A DNA stretch of 64,000 bases. It comes from Sinomonas sp. ASV322. Lineage in GTDB: Bacteria; Actinomycetota; Actinomycetes; Actinomycetales; Micrococcaceae. The notes below the pieces were generated by a model. It was not told the origin of the DNA and did not search any database. It saw only the letters and a list, made by a program, of their open reading frames with translations. The translations under genes and the position numbers were made by a program. Each line of letters starts with the position of its first letter. The first letter of the stretch is position 1. The stretch is from assembly GCF_030908245.1 (NCBI RefSeq), contig NZ_JAVFJJ010000003.1, positions 310,001 through 374,000 of the forward strand, in the 5' to 3' direction. Shown here one piece after another: positions 38,336 to 47,566 of the stretch.

Positions 38336-38821
38336 ATGCCCCAGACTTTCGACCGCTACGACGCCCAGCTGACCACGCCGGGGCTCGTCATCCTCGAGAT
38401 GGAGGCCACGGACCGCCACGACGCGGCGCGCCAGCTGGCCGGGCGGCTTGCCGCCGAAGGAAGGATCGACGATCTCGATGCGTTCCTCGCCGATGTCGCG
38501 GCCCGGGAACACCAGATGGCCACGGGACTTCCCGGCGGGATCGGGCTTCCGCATGCGCGCAGCGAGCACGTGATTCGGCCGTCGATCGCCGTGGGCGTCG
38601 CGAAGTACGGGCACGCGATCGATTTCGGGGCCTTGGACGGGCCGGCGTTCGTTGTCCTGCTCATCGCGACTCCGGCCTCGAGTTTCTCCGAGCACCTCGA
38701 GGTCCTCGCGACGATGGCCCGCTCGCTGTCCAAGGCCGGATTCCGCGAATCGCTGCGCCGTGCGAACGACGCCGACATCATCTCGGAGCTCGTGAACTCG
38801 GCGCTCCTGTTCGGGGACTAG
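38336..38821 (+). CDS. Stand-alone PTS fructose-type EIIA domain
   Basis: A 161-residue EIIA of the fructose/mannitol family with the phosphorylatable His73 in GIGLPHARSEHV. There are no EIIB or EIIC domains attached and none nearby, so it either serves an EIIBC encoded elsewhere or acts as a regulator like PtsN. The ATG is six bases after TAAAAT (38324-38329), a leaderless start. It follows glpD with an 86-base gap. Confidence 0.88.
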   Translation: MPQTFDRYDAQLTTPGLVILEMEATDRHDAARQLAGRLAAEGRIDDLDAFLADVAAREHQMATGLPGGIGLPHARSEHVIRPSIAVGVAKYGHAIDFGALDGPAFVVLLIATPASSFSEHLEVLATMARSLSKAGFRESLRRANDADIISELVNSALLFGD

Positions 38822-38827
38822 GGAGTT

Positions 38828-38895
38828 TCGAAGTCTGGGCCGTTTCGGGGTCTTGGTCGATTCGGAGTCTGGGCCGTTTCGGAGTCTTGGTCGAA
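38828..38895. repeat. Two tandem 34-base repeats
   Basis: AGTCTGGGCCGTTTCGG recurs at 38832 and 38866 with period 34, and the intervening GTCTTGGTCGA also repeats, with two or three substitutions between copies. It begins seven bases after the EIIA stop and runs up to the promoter region of the SURF1 gene. Confidence 0.75.
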
Positions 38896-38940
38896 TGCCC
38901 TGTTTCGGTTTTCTACAGCTTGTCGGAGTACCGTTGAAAG

Positions 38941-39852
38941 GTGCTCCGAACCGCCCTCAAGCTCCGCTGGATCCTTGCGCTCCTTGCCGCGCTCGCGGTC
39001 TCGGGCGTCTTCGTCCTGCTGAGCCAGTGGCAGTTCTCCCGTTCGACGTCGGACTCCCCGCCTGTCGTGCCGACCGTCGAAACGCCGCAGCCGCTCACGA
39101 AGACCATCCAGCCAGGCGCGGCCTTCCCGGCAGCGGCGGCGGACCAGATGGTGACGGCGAGCGGGCACTACGATCCGTCGCGCCAGGCGCTCGTCCCCAA
39201 TCGCCTGCGCAACGGGGTCAGTGGTTGGTGGGTCGTGACGGCGTTCGTCGTCGACGGCGCCCCGGCAGTGGGCGGCGAGAAGGGGATCGTCGTCCCCGTG
39301 GCCCGCGGATGGCTTGCCGACCCGGGCAATGCCGGCCCCCCGCCGTCCGGCGAGGTTCAGCTCACGGGCCGGCTCCTGCCCTCGGAGGCCCCGCAGGCGA
39401 ACAAGCATCCCGCGGCGGGGCAGGCGTCCATGGTTTCGGTTGCCGAGCTGATCAACCTGTGGGACGTCCAGAGCTACCCGGGCTTCGTGAGCGCGACTCA
39501 TGAGGTGACCACCGGGGGGGATCAGTCCGCTTCCGCGCTGCACGGCACACTCGAGCCGCTCGACATCGCGGCGCAGCCAGCCACTGCCCCCGTGAACTGG
39601 CTCAATATCTTCTACGCGGTCGAATGGGTCGTGTTCGCCGGCTTCTCGATCTTCCTGTGGTGGCGTCTTGTGCGCGACGACTACGAGCGCCGGCTGGAGG
39701 CTCAGGCCAACGACGGAGCGCAAGCCCACGACGGGGCGCCCGACGCACACGCATCTGGGACCGAAGCGCCCGAGGCATCGGACGCCCAGGCAACCCCCGC
39801 TCCCGAACCCGACGATACCGACGCCCGATCCGATACCGGAGGAAAACTGTGA
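38941..39852 (+). CDS. SURF1-family cytochrome oxidase assembly protein
   Basis: A 303-residue SURF1 protein: an N-terminal helix (WILALLAALAVSGVFVLL), the family motif LSQWQFSR, a periplasmic domain with SGWWVVTAFVV and VARGWL, and a second helix near residue 225 (VEWVVFAGFSIFLWW). It helps assemble the aa3-type oxidase. The C-terminal 65 residues are low-complexity Ala/Glu/Asp. The GTG lies six bases after TACCGT (38929-38934). It overlaps the next gene by four bases (GTGA). Confidence 0.9.
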   Translation: MLRTALKLRWILALLAALAVSGVFVLLSQWQFSRSTSDSPPVVPTVETPQPLTKTIQPGAAFPAAAADQMVTASGHYDPSRQALVPNRLRNGVSGWWVVTAFVVDGAPAVGGEKGIVVPVARGWLADPGNAGPPPSGEVQLTGRLLPSEAPQANKHPAAGQASMVSVAELINLWDVQSYPGFVSATHEVTTGGDQSASALHGTLEPLDIAAQPATAPVNWLNIFYAVEWVVFAGFSIFLWWRLVRDDYERRLEAQANDGAQAHDGAPDAHASGTEAPEASDAQATPAPEPDDTDARSDTGGKL

Positions 39853-40331
39853 TCGACCCCAAGCCCGCCACGGGCCGCACGCCCCAGCGCCGCTTCGGCG
39901 GCACCGCCGCACAGATCCGCTCGGCGCTCGGGTTCTACAGGGTCATGGCCTACGCGACGGGCTCCATGCTCCTGCTCCTATGCCTTGAGATGATCCTGCG
40001 CTACGGTCTCGGCAAGTTCATCTTCGCGGGAGGAAGCGACGCCTTCACCGGGAAGCCTTTTGCCGTTGGGCTCGCGGACGCCGATCCGGCCGGCGTGGTG
40101 GGCGGCGTGAACCTCTCGATCACCGTCCTCATCGTCCACGGCTGGATGTACGTCCTGTACCTCGCATCGAACTTCCGCCTGTGGTCTCTCATGCGCTGGC
40201 CATTCGGCCGCTTCGTCCTCATGGCGCTCGGCGGCGTCGTCCCGCTGCTCTCGTTCATCGTCGAACGGCGGATGCACGCCGAGGTGGAGCGCGACCTTGT
40301 CGCACACCCGGACGCGGGCCAGCGGTACTGA
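39849..40331 (+). CDS. DUF3817 membrane protein
   Basis: A 160-residue protein with the DUF3817 pattern IRSALGFYRVMAYATGSML followed by LLLCLEMILRYG and two further helices (VLIVHGWMYVLYLASNF, RFVLMALGGVVPLLSFIVE). DUF3817 proteins sit beside SURF1 and guaA in many actinobacteria; their function is not known. The GTG overlaps the SURF1 stop, indicating coupling. Confidence 0.87.
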   Translation: MIDPKPATGRTPQRRFGGTAAQIRSALGFYRVMAYATGSMLLLLCLEMILRYGLGKFIFAGGSDAFTGKPFAVGLADADPAGVVGGVNLSITVLIVHGWMYVLYLASNFRLWSLMRWPFGRFVLMALGGVVPLLSFIVERRMHAEVERDLVAHPDAGQRY

Positions 40332-40372
40332 GCACAGGCGGCACCCGTCGTGACGTCCGGTAGGCTTGACGG

Positions 40373-41971
40373 GTGACAAACGCATCCCAGAGCACAGGCT
40401 CGCAGACAGCCCACAGGCCCGTGCTCGTGGTCGACTATGGTGCCCAGTACGCGCAGCTCATCGCACGGCGCGTCCGCGAGGCGAACGTCTATTCCGAGAT
40501 TGTCCCGCACACCTTGACCACCGAGCAGATCATGGCCAAGAACCCGGCCGCCATCATTCTCTCCGGCGGCCCCTCGAGCGTCTACGCAGAAGGCGCGCCG
40601 GCGGTCGGGGCAGACCTGTTCGAGGCCGGAGTGCCGGTCTTCGGCATCTGCTACGGCTTCCAGGCCATGGCGAACGCACTCGGCGGAACGGTGGCGCGCA
40701 CGGGTCTCCGCGAGTACGGCGCGACGCAGGCATCGGCCGTAGGGGAGCCCCACTCGATCCTTTCTGGGATTCCTGTCCTGCAGAGCACCTGGATGAGCCA
40801 TGGCGACGCCGTGCAGACCGCCCCCGAAGGGTTCGAGGTGCTCGCGACCACGCCCGGTGCTCCCGTCGCGGCGTTCGTCAACACTGAGAAGGCCCTTGGC
40901 GGCGTGCAGTGGCATCCCGAGGTCAAGCACTCCGAGTATGGCCAGAAGGTCCTTGAGAACTTCCTGTTCGGCGTTGCTGGGCTTGAGCGCAATTGGACGA
41001 CCGGCAACATCCTCGAGGAACAGGTCGCGCGGATTCGCGAACAGGTCGGCTCTGCACGGGTCATCTGTGGCCTGTCCGGCGGCGTCGACTCCGCGGTCGC
41101 CGCGGCACTGGTCCAGCGCGCGGTCGGCGATCAGCTCACCTGCGTCTTCGTCGATCACGGCCTGCTCCGCGATGGGGAGGCCGAGCAGGTCGAGCGTGAC
41201 TTTGTCGCGGCGACGGGCGTCAACCTCTACGTCGCCAACGAGCAGGAACGCTTCCTGTCCGCTCTCTCGGGGGTGACCGATCCCGAGCAGAAGCGGAAGA
41301 TCATCGGCCGCGAGTTCATCCGCGCGTTCGAAGAAGCCGAGCGGACGATCATCGAGAAGGCCAAGGCAGAGGGCGAGCAGATCCGCTTCCTCGTCCAGGG
41401 AACGCTCTACCCTGACGTCGTCGAGTCCGGCGGCGGTGAGGGCACTGCCAACATCAAGAGTCACCACAACGTGGGCGGTCTCCCTGAGGACATGCGCTTC
41501 GAGCTCGTCGAACCGCTGCGTGCGCTGTTCAAGGACGAAGTCCGCTCGGTGGGCCGCCAGCTCGGCCTGCCCGCTGAGATCGTCAATCGCCAGCCCTTCC
41601 CCGGCCCAGGCCTCGGAATCCGCATCGTCGGCGAAGTCACGGGGGAGCGGCTCGACCTGCTGCGCAAGGCCGACGCGATCGCGCGCCACGAGCTCACCGC
41701 GGCCGGGCTCGATGACGAGGTGTGGCAGATGCCCGTCGTGCTCCTCGCGGACGTGCGCAGCGTCGGCGTCCAAGGCGACGGCCGGACGTACGGCCATCCG
41801 ATCGTCCTTCGTCCGGTTTCGAGCGAGGACGCGATGACGGCCGACTGGTCGCGACTGCCGTTCGACCTCCTGGCCCGGATCTCGAACCGCATTACGAACG
41901 AGGTCGATGGTGTCAATCGCGTGGTGCTCGATGTGACGAGCAAGCCCCCGGGAACCATCGAATGGGAGTGA
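40373..41971 (+). CDS. guaA: GMP synthase (glutamine-hydrolysing)
   Basis: Aminates XMP to GMP. The product is 532 residues: a class I glutamine amidotransferase domain (catalytic Cys93 in [10 protein letters not shown], His and Glu in [12 protein letters not shown]), an ATP pyrophosphatase domain ([15 protein letters not shown]) and a dimerisation domain ending with the phosphate-binding tail [13 protein letters not shown]. The GTG is six bases after TAGGCT (40361-40366), a leaderless start. A very long antisense frame overlaps it but is a composition artefact. Confidence 0.97.
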   Translation: MTNASQSTGSQTAHRPVLVVDYGAQYAQLIARRVREANVYSEIVPHTLTTEQIMAKNPAAIILSGGPSSVYAEGAPAVGADLFEAGVPVFGICYGFQAMANALGGTVARTGLREYGATQASAVGEPHSILSGIPVLQSTWMSHGDAVQTAPEGFEVLATTPGAPVAAFVNTEKALGGVQWHPEVKHSEYGQKVLENFLFGVAGLERNWTTGNILEEQVARIREQVGSARVICGLSGGVDSAVAAALVQRAVGDQLTCVFVDHGLLRDGEAEQVERDFVAATGVNLYVANEQERFLSALSGVTDPEQKRKIIGREFIRAFEEAERTIIEKAKAEGEQIRFLVQGTLYPDVVESGGGEGTANIKSHHNVGGLPEDMRFELVEPLRALFKDEVRSVGRQLGLPAEIVNRQPFPGPGLGIRIVGEVTGERLDLLRKADAIARHELTAAGLDDEVWQMPVVLLADVRSVGVQGDGRTYGHPIVLRPVSSEDAMTADWSRLPFDLLARISNRITNEVDGVNRVVLDVTSKPPGTIEWE

Positions 41972-42043
41972 TCCGACGCTGATTTGGCCCCTGGCTGCGT
42001 TGCGGCCGGGGGCCTCGGCGTTGAAGAGGTTACTCTCGAAACC

Positions 42044-45000
42044 ATGCCGATAAGGTCTATAGGCAAACGACGCAGCGCCACGGACGCCGCAGAGGAGAGC
42101 GCCCCAGTGCCCCAAGAGCCGACGAAGCACGAAGACGAGGCACGCCTCGAGGCGTGGCTCTCGTCTCTGCCCGCCGTGACCGGTCCGGATACGATGCTCA
42201 GCTTCTTTCCGAAGTCTGACGGCACGATCGACCTGACCTCGGCCCATGCTTCTGGTCTCGCGCAGCTCCTTGCGGGTCGCAGGACGAGGCTCTCGACGCT
42301 CGTGCGGGAGCGGCAGGACTACACGGCTGCGGCGCGGGCCGCGCGGAACCTGCGCGGCAAGATCTACGAGCTTTCCCATGAGCGGGGCCTCGACGCCGGG
42401 TATCTCGCCGCGGGAATCGCGTCGTGGACGTCCGCGGTCGGCGGCAAGCCGCGGCGCGTGAGCGCGCCCGTCCTGCTCGCGGGAGCGGCGTTGACTGTTC
42501 GGAGCGAGCAGGACGACTTCGAAATCAAGCTGACCGAGCAAGCGCGGCTCAATCCCGCCCTCGTCCGTCACCTTCGGTCCGTGCACCATCTCGAGATCGA
42601 CCCGGTCTCCATCGAACGTCTCGCGTACAGCACCGCACGCCTCGACCCGCATCCCGTGCTTGAACGCGTGCGGGGGCTCCTTCACGGCATTCCCGGAGCC
42701 GTCGTCGATTCGCGGCTCCTTGTATCGACGTTCGCCGACCTCGAGCACGCGCTCGACGACCCGGCCATCACGGCCGGCAGTTCTGTTGTCGCGTCCCTCG
42801 CCGCCGCCGCGCGCGGCGTGCACGTGGCCCCGGCACCGGTCGACGCGTCTCGCTTCGCGCACATCGACGAGCGCGCGCCCGAGGACGAACTGCTTGTCCT
42901 TGACGCGGACGGGGATCAGCAGCTCGCGATCGACGCCGCTCGCGCGGGCGATTCCCTCGTCGTCGAGGCTCCGCCGGGAACCGGCCAGACCCAGACGGCC
43001 GTCAACGTCATCGCGAACCTCGTCGACGCCGGCCGGACCGTTCTCGTCGTCGCGGAGCGGCGCGCGAGCCTCACAGAGCTTCATCGGGTGAGCGAGCATC
43101 TCGGCCTCGGCTCGACGCTGCTTCCTTTGGGCACCGGACTCACGGCCGGCCTGCTCAAGCAGCAGCTTGTCCGCGCCATCGTGCGCAACGAGAAGTCCGA
43201 AGAGCCACGGCTTGACGTGCTGCACAGGACCGTGCGCGACCGCAGGCATCAGCTCATAGAGCACGTCGAATCTCTCCACAACATCCGCGAACGCTGGGGC
43301 TGCTCGCCCTACGAAGCGATGCAGTCGCTCGCGGCGTTGACCTCGATCCAGCCGTCCCCCGCGACGACCGTCCGGCTCAAGCGCAGCGTGCTCGACAGCA
43401 TTCGCGAACGACGCGAACTTGCCGAGCGGCTCCGGAGGGCTGCTGAGCTCGGCAGCTTCAGCCGCGATGCGACCGAAAGCCCGTGGTACGGGGCGCGCAT
43501 GCTCACGCGCCGCGAAACGGAAGATGCTCAGGAACTCGTCGGGGTGTTGGTGGCAGATCTGCCTGCCCTGCACGAGCGCATGGCCCAGGTCGCCGAGCAT
43601 TCGGAGATTCGGCTCGGCGCTTCGGTCCAGGAATGGGGACAGCAGATCGAACTGCTCGTTGCCGTCCGCGAAAGTCTTGACAAGTTCACACCGGACATCT
43701 TTGACCGTCCCGTCAACGATCTCATCGCCGCGACGGCGTCGTCGGGCTGGCGGCGCGAACGGGGGATTGAGATCCCCGCGATGCAGAGGTCGCGGCTTCG
43801 CCGGGTCGCGAAAGAGTACGTTCGACCGGGCGTCCACCTCGCAGACCTCCATACGGCGCTGCTGCTCGTGCAGGAGCAGCGCGCACAGTGGGCCGACTAC
43901 GCGGTGTCGCAGCGTCACCCGGCCGTTCCGTCCGGTCTCGCCGACCTGCGCGAGGACTATCGGGCCGTCCGCAAGGGGCTCGAGCGGCTCGGCACGATCC
44001 TCTCCGGGACCCGAGACGGTGGCAATCTGGTCCGGACTTCCGTGGCGGCGGTCCATCAGCGACTCGAGGACCTCGCGGACGGAGCCGACGCCCTCCGGTC
44101 GCTGCCCGAGCGGACCCTCCTCGAGGACGAGCTCCGTGAACGCGGTCTCGGCGATCTCCTTGCCGACCTCGCTGAACGCGAGGCCTCCCCGGATGTGGTC
44201 GCCTCCGAGCTCGAACTCGCCTGGTGGCAGTCGGTGCTCGAGGCCATGATCAGCGGGGACGACTATCTCGCGATGTCCGACGGCGCTCAGCTGCGGCGCG
44301 CCGAGGAAGAATTCCGGCGCGCCGATCGGGCACACATCGGGTCGGGTCCGGCCAGGGTCCGATGGAGACTCGGCGGCGCATGGGCACGGGCCATCGGCGA
44401 ACGCCCGCGCGAAGCCGAGTCGCTGCGGAACCTCCTGCGCGACGGGCGCATCAGCCTCGCGAGCCTCGAGGCGAACGCCTCCGGGCTCGTGCGCCCCCTC
44501 GTTCCCGTATGGACCTCGAGTCCGTACACGCTGGCGTCGGTGGCCCCAGCGAAGCGGCGGTTCGACGTCGTCGTCATCCTCGACGCGGACTCGATGCCGC
44601 TCAGGGCCGCCCTTCCGGCGATTGCCCGTGCGAAGCAAGTCATCGCTTTCGGTGATTCCTACGTCGCCAATCCACGCCCGTTCACAGTCGGCATCGGGGG
44701 CAGCCAGCCCCCAGCCGCCCCGGTCGAGAGTTCGTTCTCGGCCCTCGCCCGGGTGCTTCCGACGGTGCGCCTGACAACGGTCTATCGCGGCGTCGACGAG
44801 GATCTGGGGCTCCAGCTGAGCCAACGGTTCTACGAGGGGGCCCTCAGGCGGCTCCCTGATGGCCAGTCCGTGACGGGGCTCGATCGCGCCCTCGTCGTCG
44901 AGTACCTGCCAGACGGCACCGGGATGCCTTCCGGCCAAGACGGCAACGTCGAATCGACGGCCGCCGAAGTCAATCGCGTCGTCGACCTCGTTTTCGAGCA

Positions 45001-46333
45001 CGCCGCGCACCGGCCGAACGCTTCCCTCGCCGTCGTCACCGCAAGCTCCCAGCACGCGTCCCGCGTCGGAGAAGCCATCCGCCTGCAGATGGCGAACCAC
45101 ACGGAGTCCAGCGAGTTCTTCGCCCGGGCCGACGAGCCGTTCCGTGTTGTGCCGGTCGAGCGCGCAGGCGGCCTCGTGCGGGACCACGTGATCTTCTCGC
45201 TCGGCTACGGCCGGACGCCACATGGGCGCGCGATGCACTATTTCGGTCCCCTGAGCGAGCCTGGCGGCCGGCAGCGTTTTGCGCTCGCGATGAGCCGAGC
45301 GCGCCAGACGCTGCAGGTGCTGAGCTGCTTCGAGCCCGGCGAACTCGACGTGACCCGTCTGGGGGAGGGGGCCCTCGACTTCCACGAGCTCCTCGACCGC
45401 GAACTCGCCGGCCGCACGGGGCTCGGCACTCGTGCTACGCGGGCGGCCGCGAGCACCGAGGCCCTCGGGGCCGACCCGCTCGTGACTGATCTCGGCGAAC
45501 GCCTCGCCTCGCGGGGCGCGCGCGTATGGCATCACTACGACGGGGAGATCGACATGGCCGCGGCCGTCGATCCTCTCGTCACCATGTCGCGGGACGAGCA
45601 CGAGCCGAGCATTCCCGTCGCCGTCGAATCGGACGGCACCAAGCGGTATCGCGAGCTGAGCGTCCGGGAGCGGACCCGCCAGCGTCCCGAGCTCCTCGAG
45701 CGGATGGGGTGGCGCTACCTCACGCTCTGGACCATCGAGGTCTTCACGGATCCGGCGACGTGTGCGGACATGGTCGCAGAGGCGCTGGGCCTCGACGGAC
45801 CGTCCGAGGACGGCGCGACCGCCGGATTCCTCACGCGGCAGGAGGATCTGGGAGTGGCCGGTTCGAATTCCGCCGATGACCCTGATGCGGCCTTCGCTGG
45901 CCCCATCTCCACGGACACGGCCGAGGACTTCGACGGCGCAGAGGAACCCTATGAGGAGGCATCGCCAGTGGCAGCGCGGAATCATCTGAGTTCGCATCGC
46001 CGAGTCAGCGTTCCGGCGACGGGAGTGGGAGACCAAGCGGCAGCCGAGACGCCCGTTCCGGGGCATGAACGGGGTGAACCCGGCGGCGAGGCCGTGAGAC
46101 CCGAGCAGCCCCCAAGGACCGGGCAGTTCGGCAACCCGGATCGGCCCCGGAGCCATGAGCAGCGCGGGGGTTCGCAGCAGGACTCCGCCCAAGCGGCGGA
46201 GTCGCCGTCGGACGCCCGGCCCCTCATTCCGCGCCGCGCGGCGGAGGACGATCCGCGCTCGTGGGGCGACAGCCAGTCTGATCGCGACCACGACCAGTGG
46301 CTCAAGGAGCAGCGCCCGCCTCATTGGGGCTGA
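42044..46333 (+). CDS. Helicase-like protein with degenerate ATPase motifs and a nuclease-like C-terminus
   Basis: A 1429-residue protein. An N-terminal region leads to a superfamily-1 helicase-like core whose P-loop reads APPGTGQTQT: Gln315 replaces the catalytic Lys. The Walker B region is VVVILDADSM (about residue 845) where DEA is usual, followed by IAFGDSYVANP. A motif VI-like LAMSRARQTLQVL is kept. After about residue 1140 comes a segment like the Vsr/MTES_1575 nuclease fold (GEIDMAAAVDP, VAVESDGTKRYRELSVRERT, ERMGWRYLTLW), then a disordered tail of about 160 residues. The ATG at 42044 was chosen; a TTG at 41984 also exists. It may be a non-catalytic or unusual DNA-acting protein. Confidence 0.75.
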   Translation: MPIRSIGKRRSATDAAEESAPVPQEPTKHEDEARLEAWLSSLPAVTGPDTMLSFFPKSDGTIDLTSAHASGLAQLLAGRRTRLSTLVRERQDYTAAARAARNLRGKIYELSHERGLDAGYLAAGIASWTSAVGGKPRRVSAPVLLAGAALTVRSEQDDFEIKLTEQARLNPALVRHLRSVHHLEIDPVSIERLAYSTARLDPHPVLERVRGLLHGIPGAVVDSRLLVSTFADLEHALDDPAITAGSSVVASLAAAARGVHVAPAPVDASRFAHIDERAPEDELLVLDADGDQQLAIDAARAGDSLVVEAPPGTGQTQTAVNVIANLVDAGRTVLVVAERRASLTELHRVSEHLGLGSTLLPLGTGLTAGLLKQQLVRAIVRNEKSEEPRLDVLHRTVRDRRHQLIEHVESLHNIRERWGCSPYEAMQSLAALTSIQPSPATTVRLKRSVLDSIRERRELAERLRRAAELGSFSRDATESPWYGARMLTRRETEDAQELVGVLVADLPALHERMAQVAEHSEIRLGASVQEWGQQIELLVAVRESLDKFTPDIFDRPVNDLIAATASSGWRRERGIEIPAMQRSRLRRVAKEYVRPGVHLADLHTALLLVQEQRAQWADYAVSQRHPAVPSGLADLREDYRAVRKGLERLGTILSGTRDGGNLVRTSVAAVHQRLEDLADGADALRSLPERTLLEDELRERGLGDLLADLAEREASPDVVASELELAWWQSVLEAMISGDDYLAMSDGAQLRRAEEEFRRADRAHIGSGPARVRWRLGGAWARAIGERPREAESLRNLLRDGRISLASLEANASGLVRPLVPVWTSSPYTLASVAPAKRRFDVVVILDADSMPLRAALPAIARAKQVIAFGDSYVANPRPFTVGIGGSQPPAAPVESSFSALARVLPTVRLTTVYRGVDEDLGLQLSQRFYEGALRRLPDGQSVTGLDRALVVEYLPDGTGMPSGQDGNVESTAAEVNRVVDLVFEHAAHRPNASLAVVTASSQHASRVGEAIRLQMANHTESSEFFARADEPFRVVPVERAGGLVRDHVIFSLGYGRTPHGRAMHYFGPLSEPGGRQRFALAMSRARQTLQVLSCFEPGELDVTRLGEGALDFHELLDRELAGRTGLGTRATRAAASTEALGADPLVTDLGERLASRGARVWHHYDGEIDMAAAVDPLVTMSRDEHEPSIPVAVESDGTKRYRELSVRERTRQRPELLERMGWRYLTLWTIEVFTDPATCADMVAEALGLDGPSEDGATAGFLTRQEDLGVAGSNSADDPDAAFAGPISTDTAEDFDGAEEPYEEASPVAARNHLSSHRRVSVPATGVGDQAAAETPVPGHERGEPGGEAVRPEQPPRTGQFGNPDRPRSHEQRGGSQQDSAQAAESPSDARPLIPRRAAEDDPRSWGDSQSDRDHDQWLKEQRPPHWG

Positions 46334-46350
46334 TGGCGCCGTCGCCTGAC

Positions 46351-47073
46351 TCACGGCCTCGCCCTGTCGACGAGGACGAAGAAGACCTTTCCCCGGGTCG
46401 ATGCCCCAGCTATCGCTCGGGCGCGCTCGCTTTCGGCTGCGACCACGACGAGGCCCTCGGTGTCCTTCGGGGTGCCGAGCCAGCCGCCGGGTGGCGCGCC
46501 TCCCGCACCAGTCCACAGGATCGTGACGCCGGTGGCGAGGATCGTCGATCTCTGGCCGTCGGCACCGGCCTGGTCGCTCAGAACGAGGTCGACGACCTGT
46601 CCTGTCCGCACGAGCTCAAGCGATCCCGGGTCGGCGATCCGAACGGGGACAGCCACCGTTCCGGGGGAGGCCCCCGCCAGGAGGCCGGGGCCGACGAGGG
46701 CGGCAACCGTCAGGATTTCTCCCCGTCGCACGGGACCCGCGAGCCGCTGACCTGCGACTGCGCCGACTTCCGTCGCCGCGCGTTCGGGAAGCACATCGAC
46801 GGGCACGCGCGCGAGCCGCAGCTGCGAGTTCTGGAGAGGCGCGCCGGCCGGGAGGTCAGCGGCGGCGACGACGACTGAGGCGAGCGCCGCGGAAGGTGGG
46901 GTCAGCTGGTAGACGGCAACGGCGACCCCAGCACACAGCGCGGCCGCCGCTAGGGTCCGTCTGCGCCGTTCGAGCAGCCGGACAAGCGGTGCGCGCCGCT
47001 GCCTTCCCCACGGCACGGGAGCCTGCGACGCACGGACTTGCGGCTTCCGCCGGGGAGGTCGGGTGAAGGTCAT
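46351..47073 (-). CDS. SAF-domain protein (CpaB/RcpC-like)
   Basis: A 240-residue protein with a basic N-terminus, one membrane helix (TLAAAALCAGVAVAVYQL), an SAF domain (VVVAAADLPAGAPLQNSQLR, RLAGPVRRGEILTVAAL) and an RcpC/CpaB-like C-terminal part. In pilus systems CpaB supports Flp pilus assembly; no other tad genes are nearby, so the role is uncertain. The ATG is six bases after TAGCGT on this strand (47080-47085): leaderless. It converges on the helicase-like gene. Confidence 0.8.
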   Translation of the reverse strand: MTFTRPPRRKPQVRASQAPVPWGRQRRAPLVRLLERRRRTLAAAALCAGVAVAVYQLTPPSAALASVVVAAADLPAGAPLQNSQLRLARVPVDVLPERAATEVGAVAGQRLAGPVRRGEILTVAALVGPGLLAGASPGTVAVPVRIADPGSLELVRTGQVVDLVLSDQAGADGQRSTILATGVTILWTGAGGAPPGGWLGTPKDTEGLVVVAAESERARAIAGASTRGKVFFVLVDRARP

Positions 47074-47169
47074 GCTTCGACGCTAGGCGTCGGTGGCCGC
47101 CCTCAAGGCGCGACACCGTCCATTGTGGATGGCTCGCCGCGCTGACTTGTGTGGAGGGGAAGTGAAGTG

Positions 47170-47457
47170 TCAGTTCGACGCGGCGGACGCGGCCGGTGCG
47201 GCACTCGGCGTCGAGCTCGGGGCGGGGGTCGATGAGGCCCCCGACGCCGGAGTGGTCGATCCCGCGGGAACCGTGCTCGAGCTCCGCGAGTCGGTCCGGT
47301 AGAAGCCGCTGCCCTTGAAGACGACGCCTACGCTGTTGAACTTCTTCCTCAGAGCTCCGCCGCACTCCGGGCACACCGAGAGCGAGCTGTCGCTGAAGGA
47401 CTGCACGATGTCGAAGGCATGTCCGCAGTCTTTGCAGCCGTAGGCGTAGGTAGGCAC
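47170..47457 (-). CDS. FmdB-family zinc-ribbon protein
   Basis: A 95-residue protein starting MPTYAYGCKDCGHAFDIVQS, with a zinc ribbon of four cysteines (C8, C11, C29, C32) and the family segment FKGSGFYRTDSRS. The tail is Ser/Ala/Pro rich. FmdB proteins are putative regulators of unknown target. The GTG has AAGGAG eight bases upstream. Confidence 0.88.
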   Translation of the reverse strand: MPTYAYGCKDCGHAFDIVQSFSDSSLSVCPECGGALRKKFNSVGVVFKGSGFYRTDSRSSSTVPAGSTTPASGASSTPAPSSTPSAAPAASAASN

Positions 47458-47566
47458 TCTTACTCCTTGGAGAACAGGGTTCGGTCACATCGTGCAGATG
47501 AAACGGTATTCAGATCGTTCCCGTTAGCAGTCAGCAATCCCGAGTGCCAATTCTAACAGTTCGCCA

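Noticed and set aside
40001-46516. A 2171-residue open frame on the minus strand opposite guaA and the helicase-like gene.
   Set aside because: It is an antisense shadow of high-GC coding sequence; it has no family motifs, and guaA and the helicase-like protein on the plus strand are clear.
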